Shown here piece after piece: positions 1-8,119 of a stretch of 64,000 nt of DNA; the stretch's first letter is position 1, and every line of letters begins with the position of its first letter. The position numbers were made by a program, and so were the translations under genes. Where the stretch lies: assembly GCF_002259405.1 (NCBI RefSeq), contig NZ_NPFW01000002.1, forward strand, positions 310,001 to 374,000. The letters run 5' to 3'. Source of the stretch: Rhodococcus sp. 14-2483-1-2 (GTDB lineage: Bacteria; Actinomycetota; Actinomycetes; Mycobacteriales; Mycobacteriaceae). The notes below the pieces were generated by a model. It had not been told where the DNA came from. It did not search any database and saw nothing but the letters and a program-made list of their open reading frames with translations.

Positions 1-157
1 ACGGATCGACGCTCATGAAGATGTTGCGGACGAGAAGCTGATCCGCAGCGCGTTCGGGTAGCGGTAATTCCCGAACGTCGAAGTGTCGGGCTTCGGGTTC
101 GCCCGAGGGCCGCTCGGCGAGAAAGACTGCTCGGGTCGCGGTCACGACACCACTCAC
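1..157 (-). CDS. NADP-dependent MDR-family oxidoreductase, N-terminal part (runs off the left edge)
   Basis: Only the first 52 codons are inside the window. The translation contains NIFMSVDP, the start of the NxxMSVDPYMR motif found near the N-terminus of the zinc-free MDR oxidoreductases (curcumin reductase / leukotriene B4 dehydrogenase type), which reduce activated C=C bonds with NADPH. The chosen start is the GTG at 157, which overlaps the TGA of the preceding PEP-utilising gene (GTGA at 157-154). The two genes are therefore almost certainly translationally coupled and co-transcribed. The substrate cannot be told from this fragment. An enoyl or enone reduction step would fit a degradative locus, but that is inference from context. 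Confidence 0.75.
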   Translation of the reverse strand, partial: MSGVVTATRAVFLAERPSGEPEARHFDVRELPLPERAADQLLVRNIFMSVDP

Positions 158-1878
158 GTCAGTTCCAGAATGGTGACCGTGCCCTTGGATCCGTCGATCT
201 CCACGAGCGTACCGTCGGGAATGCGACGGGTCGCCGCCTGAACTCCTGCAGCGCAGGCGATACCGAGTTCGCGGCTGACGATCATCGCGTGGGAGCCCAT
301 GGCCCCGACGTCGGTGATCGCCCCACCGGAGACCATGAACAACGGTGTCCACGACGGATCCGTCTGTGGCGCAACGAGGATCTCACCGACCTCGAACTCG
401 CCCAGTGCCGCCATCGAGGTGATCACCCGAGTGCGGCCCTGAGTGACGCCCGGTGACGCGCCCGAACCCTGCAGCACATCGCCCACCTGCACGGACTCGA
501 TGGCCGACTGGCCTTTGCGACCGAGGGAGGACAACGGCGGGAATGCCTCGCGCCCGTCGAGGAACGTCGGCAGTTCCAGGCCGAACAGTTCCTTCCAGTC
601 GCGATGGCGTTGCGCGAGTACCGGTGCGATCGACTCGGGCGCACTCGCCAACACGTCGAGTTCGGCGTCGACGGCCATGAACACGTGGTCGGCCGATTCG
701 AGACGGCCCTCCGAGAACAGTCGGCGTCCGAGCTCGACGAGCGGAACCCGCGCTTCGTGCAAGACCTTGATGCAGTTGGTCTTGGCCCGCTCCCGCCATG
801 CGGCGAAACGACGAGCCGACGCAAGCGCGGCAGTGAGAGTTGCTCGTCCGTCGGCATCGTCGCCGACGATGTCCTCGGCCTTCTTCAGCGCCGTGTCGGT
901 GGCCGATGCGTGGTCGGCCAGCCGCGCATGTGGTGAGGCCGCGTCGTCCTGGAGCCGAAGCCGGTCGACGAGACCGAGAACCAGTTCGGGTCGGGTTTCC
1001 CACGACACCGATCCGAGATCCCATTCGTTGGGTCCGCGGTAGCCGAAGTCGAGCAGGAACTGTTCGAGCTGTGCGTCGAACGCGGAGTCGATCCCGCGCA
1101 CGCGCGCACCGACACCCTCGACGCCCTCGTCGAACGCGGCCATCAGCCTGTCGTCGGCCCGTGCCAGTCGACCCAGATCCCACAGTGCATACGACGGCAG
1201 CGCCGAATCGACGTCGCCTGCGGCACCGACGAGGGTCACGATGAGGTCCTGATGCTCGGCACCGAGCAACTGACCGAGTACGGCGGGGCCCACCGCGGAG
1301 CAGTTGGTGGCAACGACCTCGCCGCGCCACGCCACTCGTTCCAGGGGCATCACCGAGCGTGCGCGCGCGACGAGAGCAGCCGGGGTCAGCACCGACAGGT
1401 CCGGCCGTTCGGTACGCAAGCGGTCGGCGAGGGTTCGGTCCTCCTCCAGTTCGGGAAAGTCCTCGGTCGAGAGCGCCCAGGCATTTCGGGCTTGCAGGCG
1501 CTGGCTTGCGTCCGCGTTCTCGTCGTCCGGATGTGCCACGTAGGGAGGGATATCGGGGTCCCCGCCGTACCAGAGCTGGTCGACCAACTCGACGGGCAAT
1601 CCACCGCGAATGCCGGTCAATCGCGACATCGACATGTTCACGTAGAGATGGCCGTAGAAGATGGCCGCCGACGCCGTCAGATCGGGCGACTCCGCCAGTG
1701 AGTAGCTACCGAAGCTGGCATAGCCGAAGTTCCATCCCGGCAGGATGTTCTGAATCCAGCCCAGATCTGCGCCGAGCGGCGTGATCGGGTCCGACAGCAC
1801 GTCACTCGCGTTCAAACGTGTGTACACGGGGAGACGGGTGCTCGGCTCGGTATCGACCAACCAACGCTGTTCGGACAT
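154..1878 (-). CDS. PEP-utilising (swivel-His) domain protein without an ATP-grasp domain
   Basis: The protein is 574 aa from the ATG at 1878, preceded by GAGAAG. Its C-terminal ~90 residues are a PEP-utiliser mobile domain. The sequence GAMGSHAMIVSRELGI carries the phospho-accepting histidine (about residue 530), and a TDPSWTPLF segment lies before it. A helical middle region contains FGYRGPNEWDL, which resembles the matching part of PEP synthase and rifampin phosphotransferase (RGPxExD). Those enzymes are about 800-870 aa and begin with an ATP-grasp domain; this one begins directly in the substrate-binding part. By analogy with split phenylphosphate synthase, it may need a separate ATP-grasp subunit, which is not seen in this window. 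It is coupled to the MDR gene downstream and divergent from the SDR gene. The class is confident; the phosphorylated substrate is unknown. Confidence 0.75.
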   Translation of the reverse strand: MSEQRWLVDTEPSTRLPVYTRLNASDVLSDPITPLGADLGWIQNILPGWNFGYASFGSYSLAESPDLTASAAIFYGHLYVNMSMSRLTGIRGGLPVELVDQLWYGGDPDIPPYVAHPDDENADASQRLQARNAWALSTEDFPELEEDRTLADRLRTERPDLSVLTPAALVARARSVMPLERVAWRGEVVATNCSAVGPAVLGQLLGAEHQDLIVTLVGAAGDVDSALPSYALWDLGRLARADDRLMAAFDEGVEGVGARVRGIDSAFDAQLEQFLLDFGYRGPNEWDLGSVSWETRPELVLGLVDRLRLQDDAASPHARLADHASATDTALKKAEDIVGDDADGRATLTAALASARRFAAWRERAKTNCIKVLHEARVPLVELGRRLFSEGRLESADHVFMAVDAELDVLASAPESIAPVLAQRHRDWKELFGLELPTFLDGREAFPPLSSLGRKGQSAIESVQVGDVLQGSGASPGVTQGRTRVITSMAALGEFEVGEILVAPQTDPSWTPLFMVSGGAITDVGAMGSHAMIVSRELGIACAAGVQAATRRIPDGTLVEIDGSKGTVTILELT

Positions 1879-1963
1879 GTCGCTTCTCGTCTCTGACGTC
1901 ATCGTCGACGTCTCGATGGATAGTTTTTTGATTCGTTCTGCACATTGCTGTGACTTCCGCCAC

Positions 1964-1983
1964 TCTACATGCAAGACTGTAGA
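1964..1983. promoter_or_regulatory. Inverted repeat in a divergent promoter (candidate operator)
   Basis: TCTACA - 8 bases - TGTAGA gives perfect 6-bp arms in the 159-bp gap between the PEP-utilising gene (minus) and the SDR gene (plus). Position and symmetry suit a dimeric repressor acting on both genes, for example one of the TetR proteins encoded at 7.4-8.8 kb. The assignment is inference. Confidence 0.35.
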
Positions 1984-2037
1984 CGATGACAAGTTACTTG
2001 TCCGAGATCCCGTCCGACATTTCCGAGGAGAACTTCG

Positions 2038-2814
2038 ATGAAACTGCAAGACAAGGTTGTTGCCGTCACCGGTGGAACTCAGGGCATCGGTCGTGGCATC
2101 GCCGAGGCGGCCTTGGCCGAGGGCGCGAAGGTCTCACTCAACGGCCGCTCGGCCGAGAAAGGTGGCAAGGCCCTCGCCGAATTCGGTGTCGGAGATCGCG
2201 CCGCGTTCTTCGCAGGAGACGTCACCGTTCAAGCGGACGTCGAGAACTTCATCGAGCAGACGGTCTCCACCTTCGGTCGAATCGACGTACTGGTGAACAA
2301 CGCCGGTGGCGCGAAGGACCTGCAGCCCACGGTCGATCTCAGCGACGAGGAGTGGACGTTGGTGATGAACTGGAACCTGAACTCCAACTTCTGGGCGACG
2401 CGCCGAGCCCTGAAACACATGCTGCCCAACAAGTACGGCCGCATCATCAACATCTCGTCCGTCGAAGGCAAGCACGGCAAGCCCGTGTTCACGGCATACG
2501 TCGCGGCGAAGCACGCCATCAACGGAATGACGAAGTCGATCGCCCGTGAAGTCGGAACCCAAGGGATCACTGTCAACTCGATCTGCCCCGGACTTGTCAT
2601 CACCGACATCATCAAGAACAACGGCCCCAGCACCGCCGCCGCAATGGGAATGTCGTTCGAGGAGATGGTCGCTCTGTTCGCCGAGGAGTCGGCCATCAAG
2701 CGCCCCAACACGATCGAGGAAGTGTCGGCAATGGCCATGTTGCTCGCATCGGACGCAGGTGCCGGAATCACCGGTGCCATCCTCAGCGTCGACGGCGGCA
2801 CTGCGTCCTACTGA
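2038..2814 (+). CDS. Short-chain dehydrogenase/reductase (SDR), classical type
   Basis: A 258-aa classical SDR that interconverts a hydroxyl and a ketone with NAD(P)H. The cofactor motif TGGTQGIG is at residues 11-18 and NNAGG near 87. The catalytic Ser is at 140/141 with Tyr154-x3-Lys158 (YVAAK). A typical SVDGG C-terminus is present. The ATG at 2038 follows a good Shine-Dalgarno (CCGAGGAG). It is the first gene of a short plus-strand unit with the DinB-like gene 37 bp downstream, and is divergent from the PEP-utilising gene. The substrate is unknown; the locus suggests a hydroxy- or keto-acyl intermediate. Confidence 0.85.
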   Translation: MKLQDKVVAVTGGTQGIGRGIAEAALAEGAKVSLNGRSAEKGGKALAEFGVGDRAAFFAGDVTVQADVENFIEQTVSTFGRIDVLVNNAGGAKDLQPTVDLSDEEWTLVMNWNLNSNFWATRRALKHMLPNKYGRIINISSVEGKHGKPVFTAYVAAKHAINGMTKSIAREVGTQGITVNSICPGLVITDIIKNNGPSTAAAMGMSFEEMVALFAEESAIKRPNTIEEVSAMAMLLASDAGAGITGAILSVDGGTASY

Positions 2815-2851
2815 CGATTCCCATCGCGGCGAATTTCCCGAGGAGTTTCAC

Positions 2852-3646
2852 ATGAGCACAGCCGGATTGTCTGCCAGTCGCGAACTCGCCGAGCGCTATT
2901 CGGTGGTGATCAGAGGGCTCACCGCGGACGAGTGGGCTGCCCCCAGTCGCTGCGCCGGATGGTCCGTCAAAGACCTCGTCGCGCACACGGGATCGAATTT
3001 CAAGATCATGGTGGACCCGCCGGCCCACGACCCGTCGGCACCCGTTCCGACGACAGCGGAACAGGCGCAGAACCTACTCGTCGATGCACGACGCGACTGG
3101 TCGAGCGCGCAGGTGGCCGACGAATTCCTGTCCAACGCGGACGGCGCACTCGGCGTGCTCGAGGCGATGCAGGGCAGCGAGCTGGCAGCGACCCCGATGA
3201 CACTGACCGATCTGGGAACCTATCGCACCCATCAACTCTCGGATGCGTTCGCGTTCGACATGTGGTGCCATCTCTACGTCGACCTGCTCGGACCCGACGG
3301 TCCGGTGACACGCGATACACCCGATCCCGAAGACGACCTGGTCCGCACTGCCGTCGATTGGATGTGGACCGGCCTACCGCAGATGTGCACCCCGGTCAGC
3401 GGCGTCCTCGACCGGCCGCTCGGCGTACAACTCACCGGTGCCGGCGGCGGCGAATGGACCCTTCGGCCCGGCTCGCAGCTCCTGACGGTCGAATCCGGAA
3501 TCTCGAGTGTCGATACCGTGGTCCGTTCGACTGCAACGGATTTCGTGCTCTGGGGCACCACACGAAGTCCGTGGCGAGCGCATGTCTCGATCGAGGGTGA
3601 CCGAGCCTACGCCGAGAAGATTCTCGACACCGTCGACATCATCTGA
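2852..3646 (+). CDS. Maleylpyruvate-isomerase-like / DinB-fold protein (TIGR03083 type)
   Basis: A 264-aa protein. The N-terminal half matches the mycothiol-dependent maleylpyruvate isomerase N-domain family: a helical bundle with the signature CAGWSVKDLVAHTGS near residues 30-45. In that family a His-rich site binds a metal and mycothiol. The chosen start is the ATG at 2852 after CGAGGAG; the reading frame is open far upstream, but no earlier start has a Shine-Dalgarno. It lies 37 bp after the SDR gene in the same unit. Members act in mycothiol-linked isomerisation or transfer, but most actinobacterial copies have no known reaction, so only the fold class is assigned. Confidence 0.7.
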   Translation: MSTAGLSASRELAERYSVVIRGLTADEWAAPSRCAGWSVKDLVAHTGSNFKIMVDPPAHDPSAPVPTTAEQAQNLLVDARRDWSSAQVADEFLSNADGALGVLEAMQGSELAATPMTLTDLGTYRTHQLSDAFAFDMWCHLYVDLLGPDGPVTRDTPDPEDDLVRTAVDWMWTGLPQMCTPVSGVLDRPLGVQLTGAGGGEWTLRPGSQLLTVESGISSVDTVVRSTATDFVLWGTTRSPWRAHVSIEGDRAYAEKILDTVDII

Positions 3647-3654
3647 GCACTCGG

Positions 3655-4434
3655 TCAGTCGTGGGCCGCTGCATCTCCGGTGACGGCCCACGACAGGCAG
3701 CGCTCGAACACGGTGCGAAACTCCGGAACCGTCCAGCTCCCCCGGTCCACCCGGCCCAGATCGTCGATGCCGAGATCCTGTACGTCGAATCGCCCTCGGC
3801 AGTGACCGAGCGTGAAATAACAGACAGTTCCGCGACCGTGATCCTTGAGGTAGAGCACCGGACGTGGCTCGTCGTCGGCGGTGTGTCCTTCCTCGAAACC
3901 CGTCGACTCACCGACGAATCGAGTGTGTGCCAGGACCTGAATCGGTGGATGGAGTTCGCTGACGTAGAGCTCGTCGGTCACCTCGAACGAGTCGATCCCG
4001 GCCACGAACGGGTGGGCCGGATCGGTGATCTCGACCGTGTACGGCGCGATCGGTGGGTGACCGAGGAACTGGCTTCCCAGCACGGGAGCAATGGTGCTCA
4101 GAGATCGTGGCGTCACGTATTTGCTCGCCGATCCGGGTGAAGTCCTCTCGATCGCCGAGTTGGTGCCGTGCAGGGCCAGCCATCGTCCACCGCGAGAGAC
4201 GAACTGCGCCAAAGCATTCTGCTGCGCTTGATCGGGAACCCGATTGCACGTGTACGTGATGAGGAGGTCGGCCGTGGCCACCGCCTCGATGCAGTCGTAG
4301 TCCTCGAAGACTCTGGTCCGAACCTGCTCGTACTCAGCCACTGCCGACAACAATTGCAGGCGTGCGTAATCGAAGTCGTGCCACTGCCCTCCGCATACGA
4401 GAACAGCATCGAGTCGGCCTGCCGGTCCCGGCAT
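3655..4434 (-). CDS. ThuA-like (trehalose-utilisation domain) protein, copy 1
   Basis: A 259-aa protein of the ThuA family, a glutamine-amidotransferase-like fold whose first member was named from trehalose catabolism. Recognisable parts are an N-terminal VLVCGGQWHDF strand, then LALHGTNSAIE near the middle, and an HPFVAGIDSFEVTDELY segment typical of the family. The ATG at 4434 follows AAGGAG. It ends a four-gene minus-strand run (phosphatase, SDR, Lpd-like, ThuA) and faces the plus-strand DinB-like gene convergently with an 8-bp gap. A second ThuA-like gene is at 8914-9648. Its function here is not known. Confidence 0.7.
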   Translation of the reverse strand: MPGPAGRLDAVLVCGGQWHDFDYARLQLLSAVAEYEQVRTRVFEDYDCIEAVATADLLITYTCNRVPDQAQQNALAQFVSRGGRWLALHGTNSAIERTSPGSASKYVTPRSLSTIAPVLGSQFLGHPPIAPYTVEITDPAHPFVAGIDSFEVTDELYVSELHPPIQVLAHTRFVGESTGFEEGHTADDEPRPVLYLKDHGRGTVCYFTLGHCRGRFDVQDLGIDDLGRVDRGSWTVPEFRTVFERCLSWAVTGDAAAHD

Positions 4435-4450
4435 TGCTTCTCCTTGTTCG

Positions 4451-5851
4451 TCAGCTGTGCGCGTGCAGCGCTTTCCCCGCCAACGCGAGGTGCGCCTCCC
4501 CCAGAGCTTCTGCCTGGGTCGGATGGGCGTGTACGTGCTGGGCGACGTCCCCTGCGGTCGCCTGCCAGTTGTAGATGAGCTGAGCCTCCCCGATCAGTTC
4601 ACCGACACGCTCGCCCACCAGGTGGATTCCCACCACGCGACCCTCCGGTCCCGCCTGGACGAGCTTGACCCCGCCAGACGTGCGGAGGATCCGACTCTTG
4701 CCGTTACCGGCGAGGTCGTAGACCACCGTTGCGACCTCACCGAACTGCTTCGCGGCTTCGCTCTCGGTCAATCCCACCGACGCAACCTCCGGGTTCGAGT
4801 AGGTGACTCGCGGAATTCCGGTGTCCTCGATGGGAGTGCAGTCCAACCCTGCCAACTGCTCGGCAACCAGAATGCCCTGAGCGAAACCACGGTGTGCCAG
4901 TTGCGGACCGGCCACGATATCGCCCACCGCGAAGACCCCGGGAACCGTCGTCTGTAGCCATTCGTCGATGACGACGAACCCCCGGTCGAGCTCGATTCCC
5001 GCCTCCTCGAACCCCATGTCCGCAGTACGCGGCCCGCGGCCGACGGCCACGAGCATCAGGTCCGCTTCGAGCTGCGATCCGTCGCTGAGATCGACGTGCA
5101 CGCCGCCGCCCGGTCGTTCGGTGACTCCACTGAACGAAGTCCCGGTACGCAGAGTGAGACCTCGTTTGCGGAAGGCTCGTTCTATCTGTTTGGTTGTCCA
5201 CGGATCCTCCGTCGGCAGTAGCGTCGCGGCGGCCTCGACAACGGTCACGTGCGCGCCGAGCGAGGTCCAGACGCTGGCGAACTCGCATCCGATCACACCG
5301 CCGCCCAGTACGACGACACTGTCCGGAACGACATTCAACTCCAGAGCACGATCGCTGGTCATGACCGAACCGCCGATGTTCAGGCCCGGCAACGACTTCG
5401 GTCGAGAGCCCGTGGCCAGCACCAGGGCTTCACCGCGGTACGTGCCGGTTCCGCCGTCGGCGAGCTCGACCTGCACGGTGCGATTGTCCACGACACGTCC
5501 GCGACCGGCGACGAGCTCGATCTCACGGGACGCCACCAGCCCCTGCAGTCCGCGGTACAGGCCGGCCACCACCTCGTCCTTGTACTTGTTCACCGCAGTC
5601 ATGTCGACGCCGTCGAGCGTCGCCTCGATCCCGAAAGTCGATGCCTCTCGGACCGAATCGGCGATCTCGGCCGCGTGCAGCAGCGCCTTGGTGGGAATGC
5701 ATCCGGTGTGCAAGCACGTGCCGCCGAGCCTGCCGGCCTCGATCATGATGACCGACATGCCGAGCTGGGCTGCCCGCAGTGCACAGGCGTACCCGCCCGA
5801 ACCGCCGCCGAGGATGACGACGTCGGCGGTGCCCGTCAGCTCACGTGTCAC
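4451..5851 (-). CDS. Stand-alone dihydrolipoamide dehydrogenase-like flavoprotein disulfide reductase
   Basis: A 466-aa FAD enzyme with the full lipoamide-dehydrogenase pattern. There is an N-terminal FAD-binding GGGSGG (15-20), the redox disulfide GGTCLHTGCIPTK (Cys46, Cys51), an NAD-binding VVVLGGGVIGCEFA and the ATG-box GVFAVGDI. The C-terminal dimer-interface motif HAHPTQAE carries the active-site His-Glu. The start is a GTG at 5851, 7 bp after the SDR stop; upstream codons lie inside the SDR gene. It is not next to any 2-oxoacid dehydrogenase. It may supply E3 to the bkd complex at 51-57 kb, which has no E3, or reduce another thiol or redox partner of this locus. That role is inference. 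Confidence 0.85.
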   Translation of the reverse strand: MTRELTGTADVVILGGGSGGYACALRAAQLGMSVIMIEAGRLGGTCLHTGCIPTKALLHAAEIADSVREASTFGIEATLDGVDMTAVNKYKDEVVAGLYRGLQGLVASREIELVAGRGRVVDNRTVQVELADGGTGTYRGEALVLATGSRPKSLPGLNIGGSVMTSDRALELNVVPDSVVVLGGGVIGCEFASVWTSLGAHVTVVEAAATLLPTEDPWTTKQIERAFRKRGLTLRTGTSFSGVTERPGGGVHVDLSDGSQLEADLMLVAVGRGPRTADMGFEEAGIELDRGFVVIDEWLQTTVPGVFAVGDIVAGPQLAHRGFAQGILVAEQLAGLDCTPIEDTGIPRVTYSNPEVASVGLTESEAAKQFGEVATVVYDLAGNGKSRILRTSGGVKLVQAGPEGRVVGIHLVGERVGELIGEAQLIYNWQATAGDVAQHVHAHPTQAEALGEAHLALAGKALHAHS

Positions 5852-5858
5852 GCCGCGC

Positions 5859-6620
5859 TCAGAAATCGAAGCGGTTGGTGAAGCCGCCGTCGACCACCAT
5901 GTTGATTCCGGTGATGTGCCCGGCGGCGGGCGAGGACAGGAAGGCCACGGCATTCGCAACGTCCTGTGCCGCAGCCAGTTTACCGAGCGAGGCCGACTCG
6001 AGGGCAGCCTCGTACAGTGCCGGACGACTCGTCTTGATGGTGTCCCAGGCACCGCCCTCGAAGAAGACGGGGCCCGGTGATACCGCGTTCACTCGGATAC
6101 CGGCAGGTCCGAGTGCGCGGGCCTGCGCCGACGAATGTTGCAGGACAGCGGCCTTGAGTGCACCGTAGCTGTTGGCCGTACTGATCGGTCCGGCCTCGAG
6201 CGCGGACGTCGTGCTGATCGTGACCACCGATGCGGAGCCGGACTTCTCGAGGTGTGGCTTGGCCGCTTCGATGAAGTTCACCAGGCTCATCAGGTCGACG
6301 TCGAAGCTGTTCTGCCATGCCTGCGCGCCTTTGCCCGTTGCAGCGGAGGCGTTGACCACGACGATGTCGATTCCACCGAGGGCACCGGCTGCATCCTCGA
6401 CGAACGATGCAACCGCGGCGGCATCACCCACGTCGACCGCCTTGTGGAAGACGGTCCCCAATGCGGACAGTTCTCCGGCAACCTCGTTCAGATGCTCCTC
6501 GCCGCGGGCGCAGACACCGACGGAGGCACCCTCCGCCAGAAGTGTGCGGGCGATCGACAGGCCGATGCCGCGGCTCGCGCCACTGATGATTGCGCGTTTT
6601 CCGCGAAGATCGAGATCCAT
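5859..6620 (-). CDS. Short-chain dehydrogenase/reductase (SDR)
   Basis: A 253-aa SDR. It has SGASRGIG (13-20) for NAD(P) and a catalytic set of Ser139 (ISTTS), Tyr152 and Lys156 (YGALK). The usual NNAG is replaced by VNASA around residue 90, a known but less common variant. The ATG at 6620 has a strong Shine-Dalgarno (AAGGAGTCTCAC), the same ribosome-site text found before the acyl-CoA dehydrogenase at 17410. It is followed by the Lpd-like gene after 7 bp and preceded by the histidine phosphatase, so the four genes form one minus-strand operon. The substrate is unknown. Confidence 0.85.
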   Translation of the reverse strand: MDLDLRGKRAIISGASRGIGLSIARTLLAEGASVGVCARGEEHLNEVAGELSALGTVFHKAVDVGDAAAVASFVEDAAGALGGIDIVVVNASAATGKGAQAWQNSFDVDLMSLVNFIEAAKPHLEKSGSASVVTISTTSALEAGPISTANSYGALKAAVLQHSSAQARALGPAGIRVNAVSPGPVFFEGGAWDTIKTSRPALYEAALESASLGKLAAAQDVANAVAFLSSPAAGHITGINMVVDGGFTNRFDF

Positions 6621-6659
6621 GTGAGACTCCTTGAATATGACGTGATTCGACTGCAGGAC

Positions 6660-7358
6660 TTATAGATTCATGGCTCCGACGTGCGACTGGAAGTCGAGTA
6701 CATGAGTGAAATCGTTCACCGATTGGACCGCGCGACGCGTATCGGCACCGCGCACCACACTCAGCGAGGTGTGGTGGACTCGGACCGGCATGTCGAATGC
6801 GCTACCCAATGCGTCGGCGAGCACGGCATTGATGACACCACCGTGGCAGCTGATCACCACTCGCCTGCCCAGATGCGCGTCGACGATCGACGAGATCTGG
6901 CGGAGAACACGCGCATGAAACTCTGCGCCGTCCTCGGCGTAGGTGAACGCACCGTAGCGACGAGTGCGAATGTGATCGCGGAACATGGCCGCGACCTCCT
7001 CGTGCGGTAGCACCTCGAACGGAGACTGGTCGGCCGGAAACTTCTGCCACGGTTCGTATTCGGAGAGTTCGTCACGCACGACGGGCTCCAACCCGTGCTT
7101 GCTCGCGATGAGAGTGCCGGTACGTAGTGCGCGACGCAACGGGGAGCTGTAGACCGCATCCACCCGTGTGCGCGCGAGTCGGTTCGCGACCGCCTCCGCT
7201 TGTCGCTCACCGAGTTCGGACAAGGGTGGGTCGACGGTCTCCCGCGCACTGAGTTCTCTGCTCAGTACCTGCTCACCGTGCCGAACCAGAATCAGTTCAC
7301 AGAGCCCGGTCAGCGGGGCAAAGGGATTGTCGAGATCGATCGACCTGGCGCGCGGCAT
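6660..7358 (-). CDS. Histidine phosphatase superfamily (phosphoglycerate-mutase-like) protein
   Basis: A 232-aa protein with the family RHG motif (LVRHGEQ, catalytic His27), a conserved YSSPLRRALRTG block and the second catalytic His in VVISCHGG. These enzymes form a phosphohistidine and remove phosphate from small molecules or proteins. It starts at the ATG at 7358. It heads the minus-strand run with SDR, Lpd-like and ThuA genes, 70 bp downstream of the TetR gene. Its presence beside a PEP-utilising phosphotransferase-like protein suggests phosphorylated intermediates, but no sequence feature identifies the substrate. Confidence 0.8.
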   Translation of the reverse strand: MPRARSIDLDNPFAPLTGLCELILVRHGEQVLSRELSARETVDPPLSELGERQAEAVANRLARTRVDAVYSSPLRRALRTGTLIASKHGLEPVVRDELSEYEPWQKFPADQSPFEVLPHEEVAAMFRDHIRTRRYGAFTYAEDGAEFHARVLRQISSIVDAHLGRRVVISCHGGVINAVLADALGSAFDMPVRVHHTSLSVVRGADTRRAVQSVNDFTHVLDFQSHVGAMNL

Positions 7359-7428
7359 GAACCCAAGTCAACCACAAACTGTCGTCGCTCTAAAGATACT
7401 TCGCAAAATCGGTGCCGCGAGAGCCCTT

Positions 7429-8070
7429 TCAGACGCTCGAGATGTCGGCCGCGAGCTCGCGAACTTCCTCGGAGAATCGACGACGTCCGAGATCGGCCAG
7501 GACCGCGTCCTCGGTGAGCCACGACGAGGCCGACACTTCGAGCAGGGTCGTCAACGCGACAGCGGCCGCACCCTGCTTCGCTTTGGACGCGATGCCGCTT
7601 CGAGTGCGCAATTCGGCCGAGAACAGCGCCAGCATCACCGAACGCACTTCTCTTCGCAGAGTTTCGATGGACAGACTCCAACCGGGCGATCGGGTGAAGT
7701 ACACCAATGCCGCAGCACGGTGCTGATCCGTCCATTCGAGCAACGACGAAATGATGTCACCGAGAGCAGCGTCCGGATCGGCCGCGATCTCTGCCCGCAG
7801 TTCGCCGAGAAGGCCATCCGCGAACAAACGCAACCCGGCGAGCAGAACCTCGTCCTTCGACGGGTAGTGGTAGTAGACGGCCGCCGACGTCATCTGGGCC
7901 TCCGCAGCGATATCGGCCACGGTCACGTCCTCGATGGACCTGACCGAATACAGATGCATGGCAGCGTCCACCACTACTTCGCGTCGCGACGGCCGGTGCG
8001 CCGCACGCTTGGCACCCTTGTCCGCCGGGGGCGTCACCGTCGATTTCGGCTTCACTGCCTTTGCTGCCAT
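7429..8070 (-). CDS. TetR-family regulator 1
   Basis: A 213-aa TetR protein. The helix-turn-helix lies at about residues 28-70, with the typical TVADIAAEAQMTSAAVYYHY segment. The rest is a helical ligand-binding domain ending in ADISSV. The start is taken as the ATG at 8070, because the upstream extension overlaps the divergent TetR gene. It shares the HRPSRR lead-in and YYHY/YYHF recognition helix with TetR 2 at 8120, so the two look like paralogues. Genes immediately downstream (phosphatase to ThuA) are likely targets or operon partners. Confidence 0.85.
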   Translation of the reverse strand: MAAKAVKPKSTVTPPADKGAKRAAHRPSRREVVVDAAMHLYSVRSIEDVTVADIAAEAQMTSAAVYYHYPSKDEVLLAGLRLFADGLLGELRAEIAADPDAALGDIISSLLEWTDQHRAAALVYFTRSPGWSLSIETLRREVRSVMLALFSAELRTRSGIASKAKQGAAAVALTTLLEVSASSWLTEDAVLADLGRRRFSEEVRELAADISSV

Positions 8071-8079
8071 GACGTAGAT

Positions 8080-8091
8080 CATGGCACCATG
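8080..8091. promoter_or_regulatory. Short inverted repeat between two divergent TetR genes
   Basis: CATGG - CA - CCATG lies in the 49-bp gap that separates the two TetR start codons. A single operator here could control both genes. The arms are only 5 bp, so this is a weak candidate. Confidence 0.25.
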
Positions 8092-8119
8092 CAGTGACCC
8101 GGGTGCCGAGGAGGACGCT

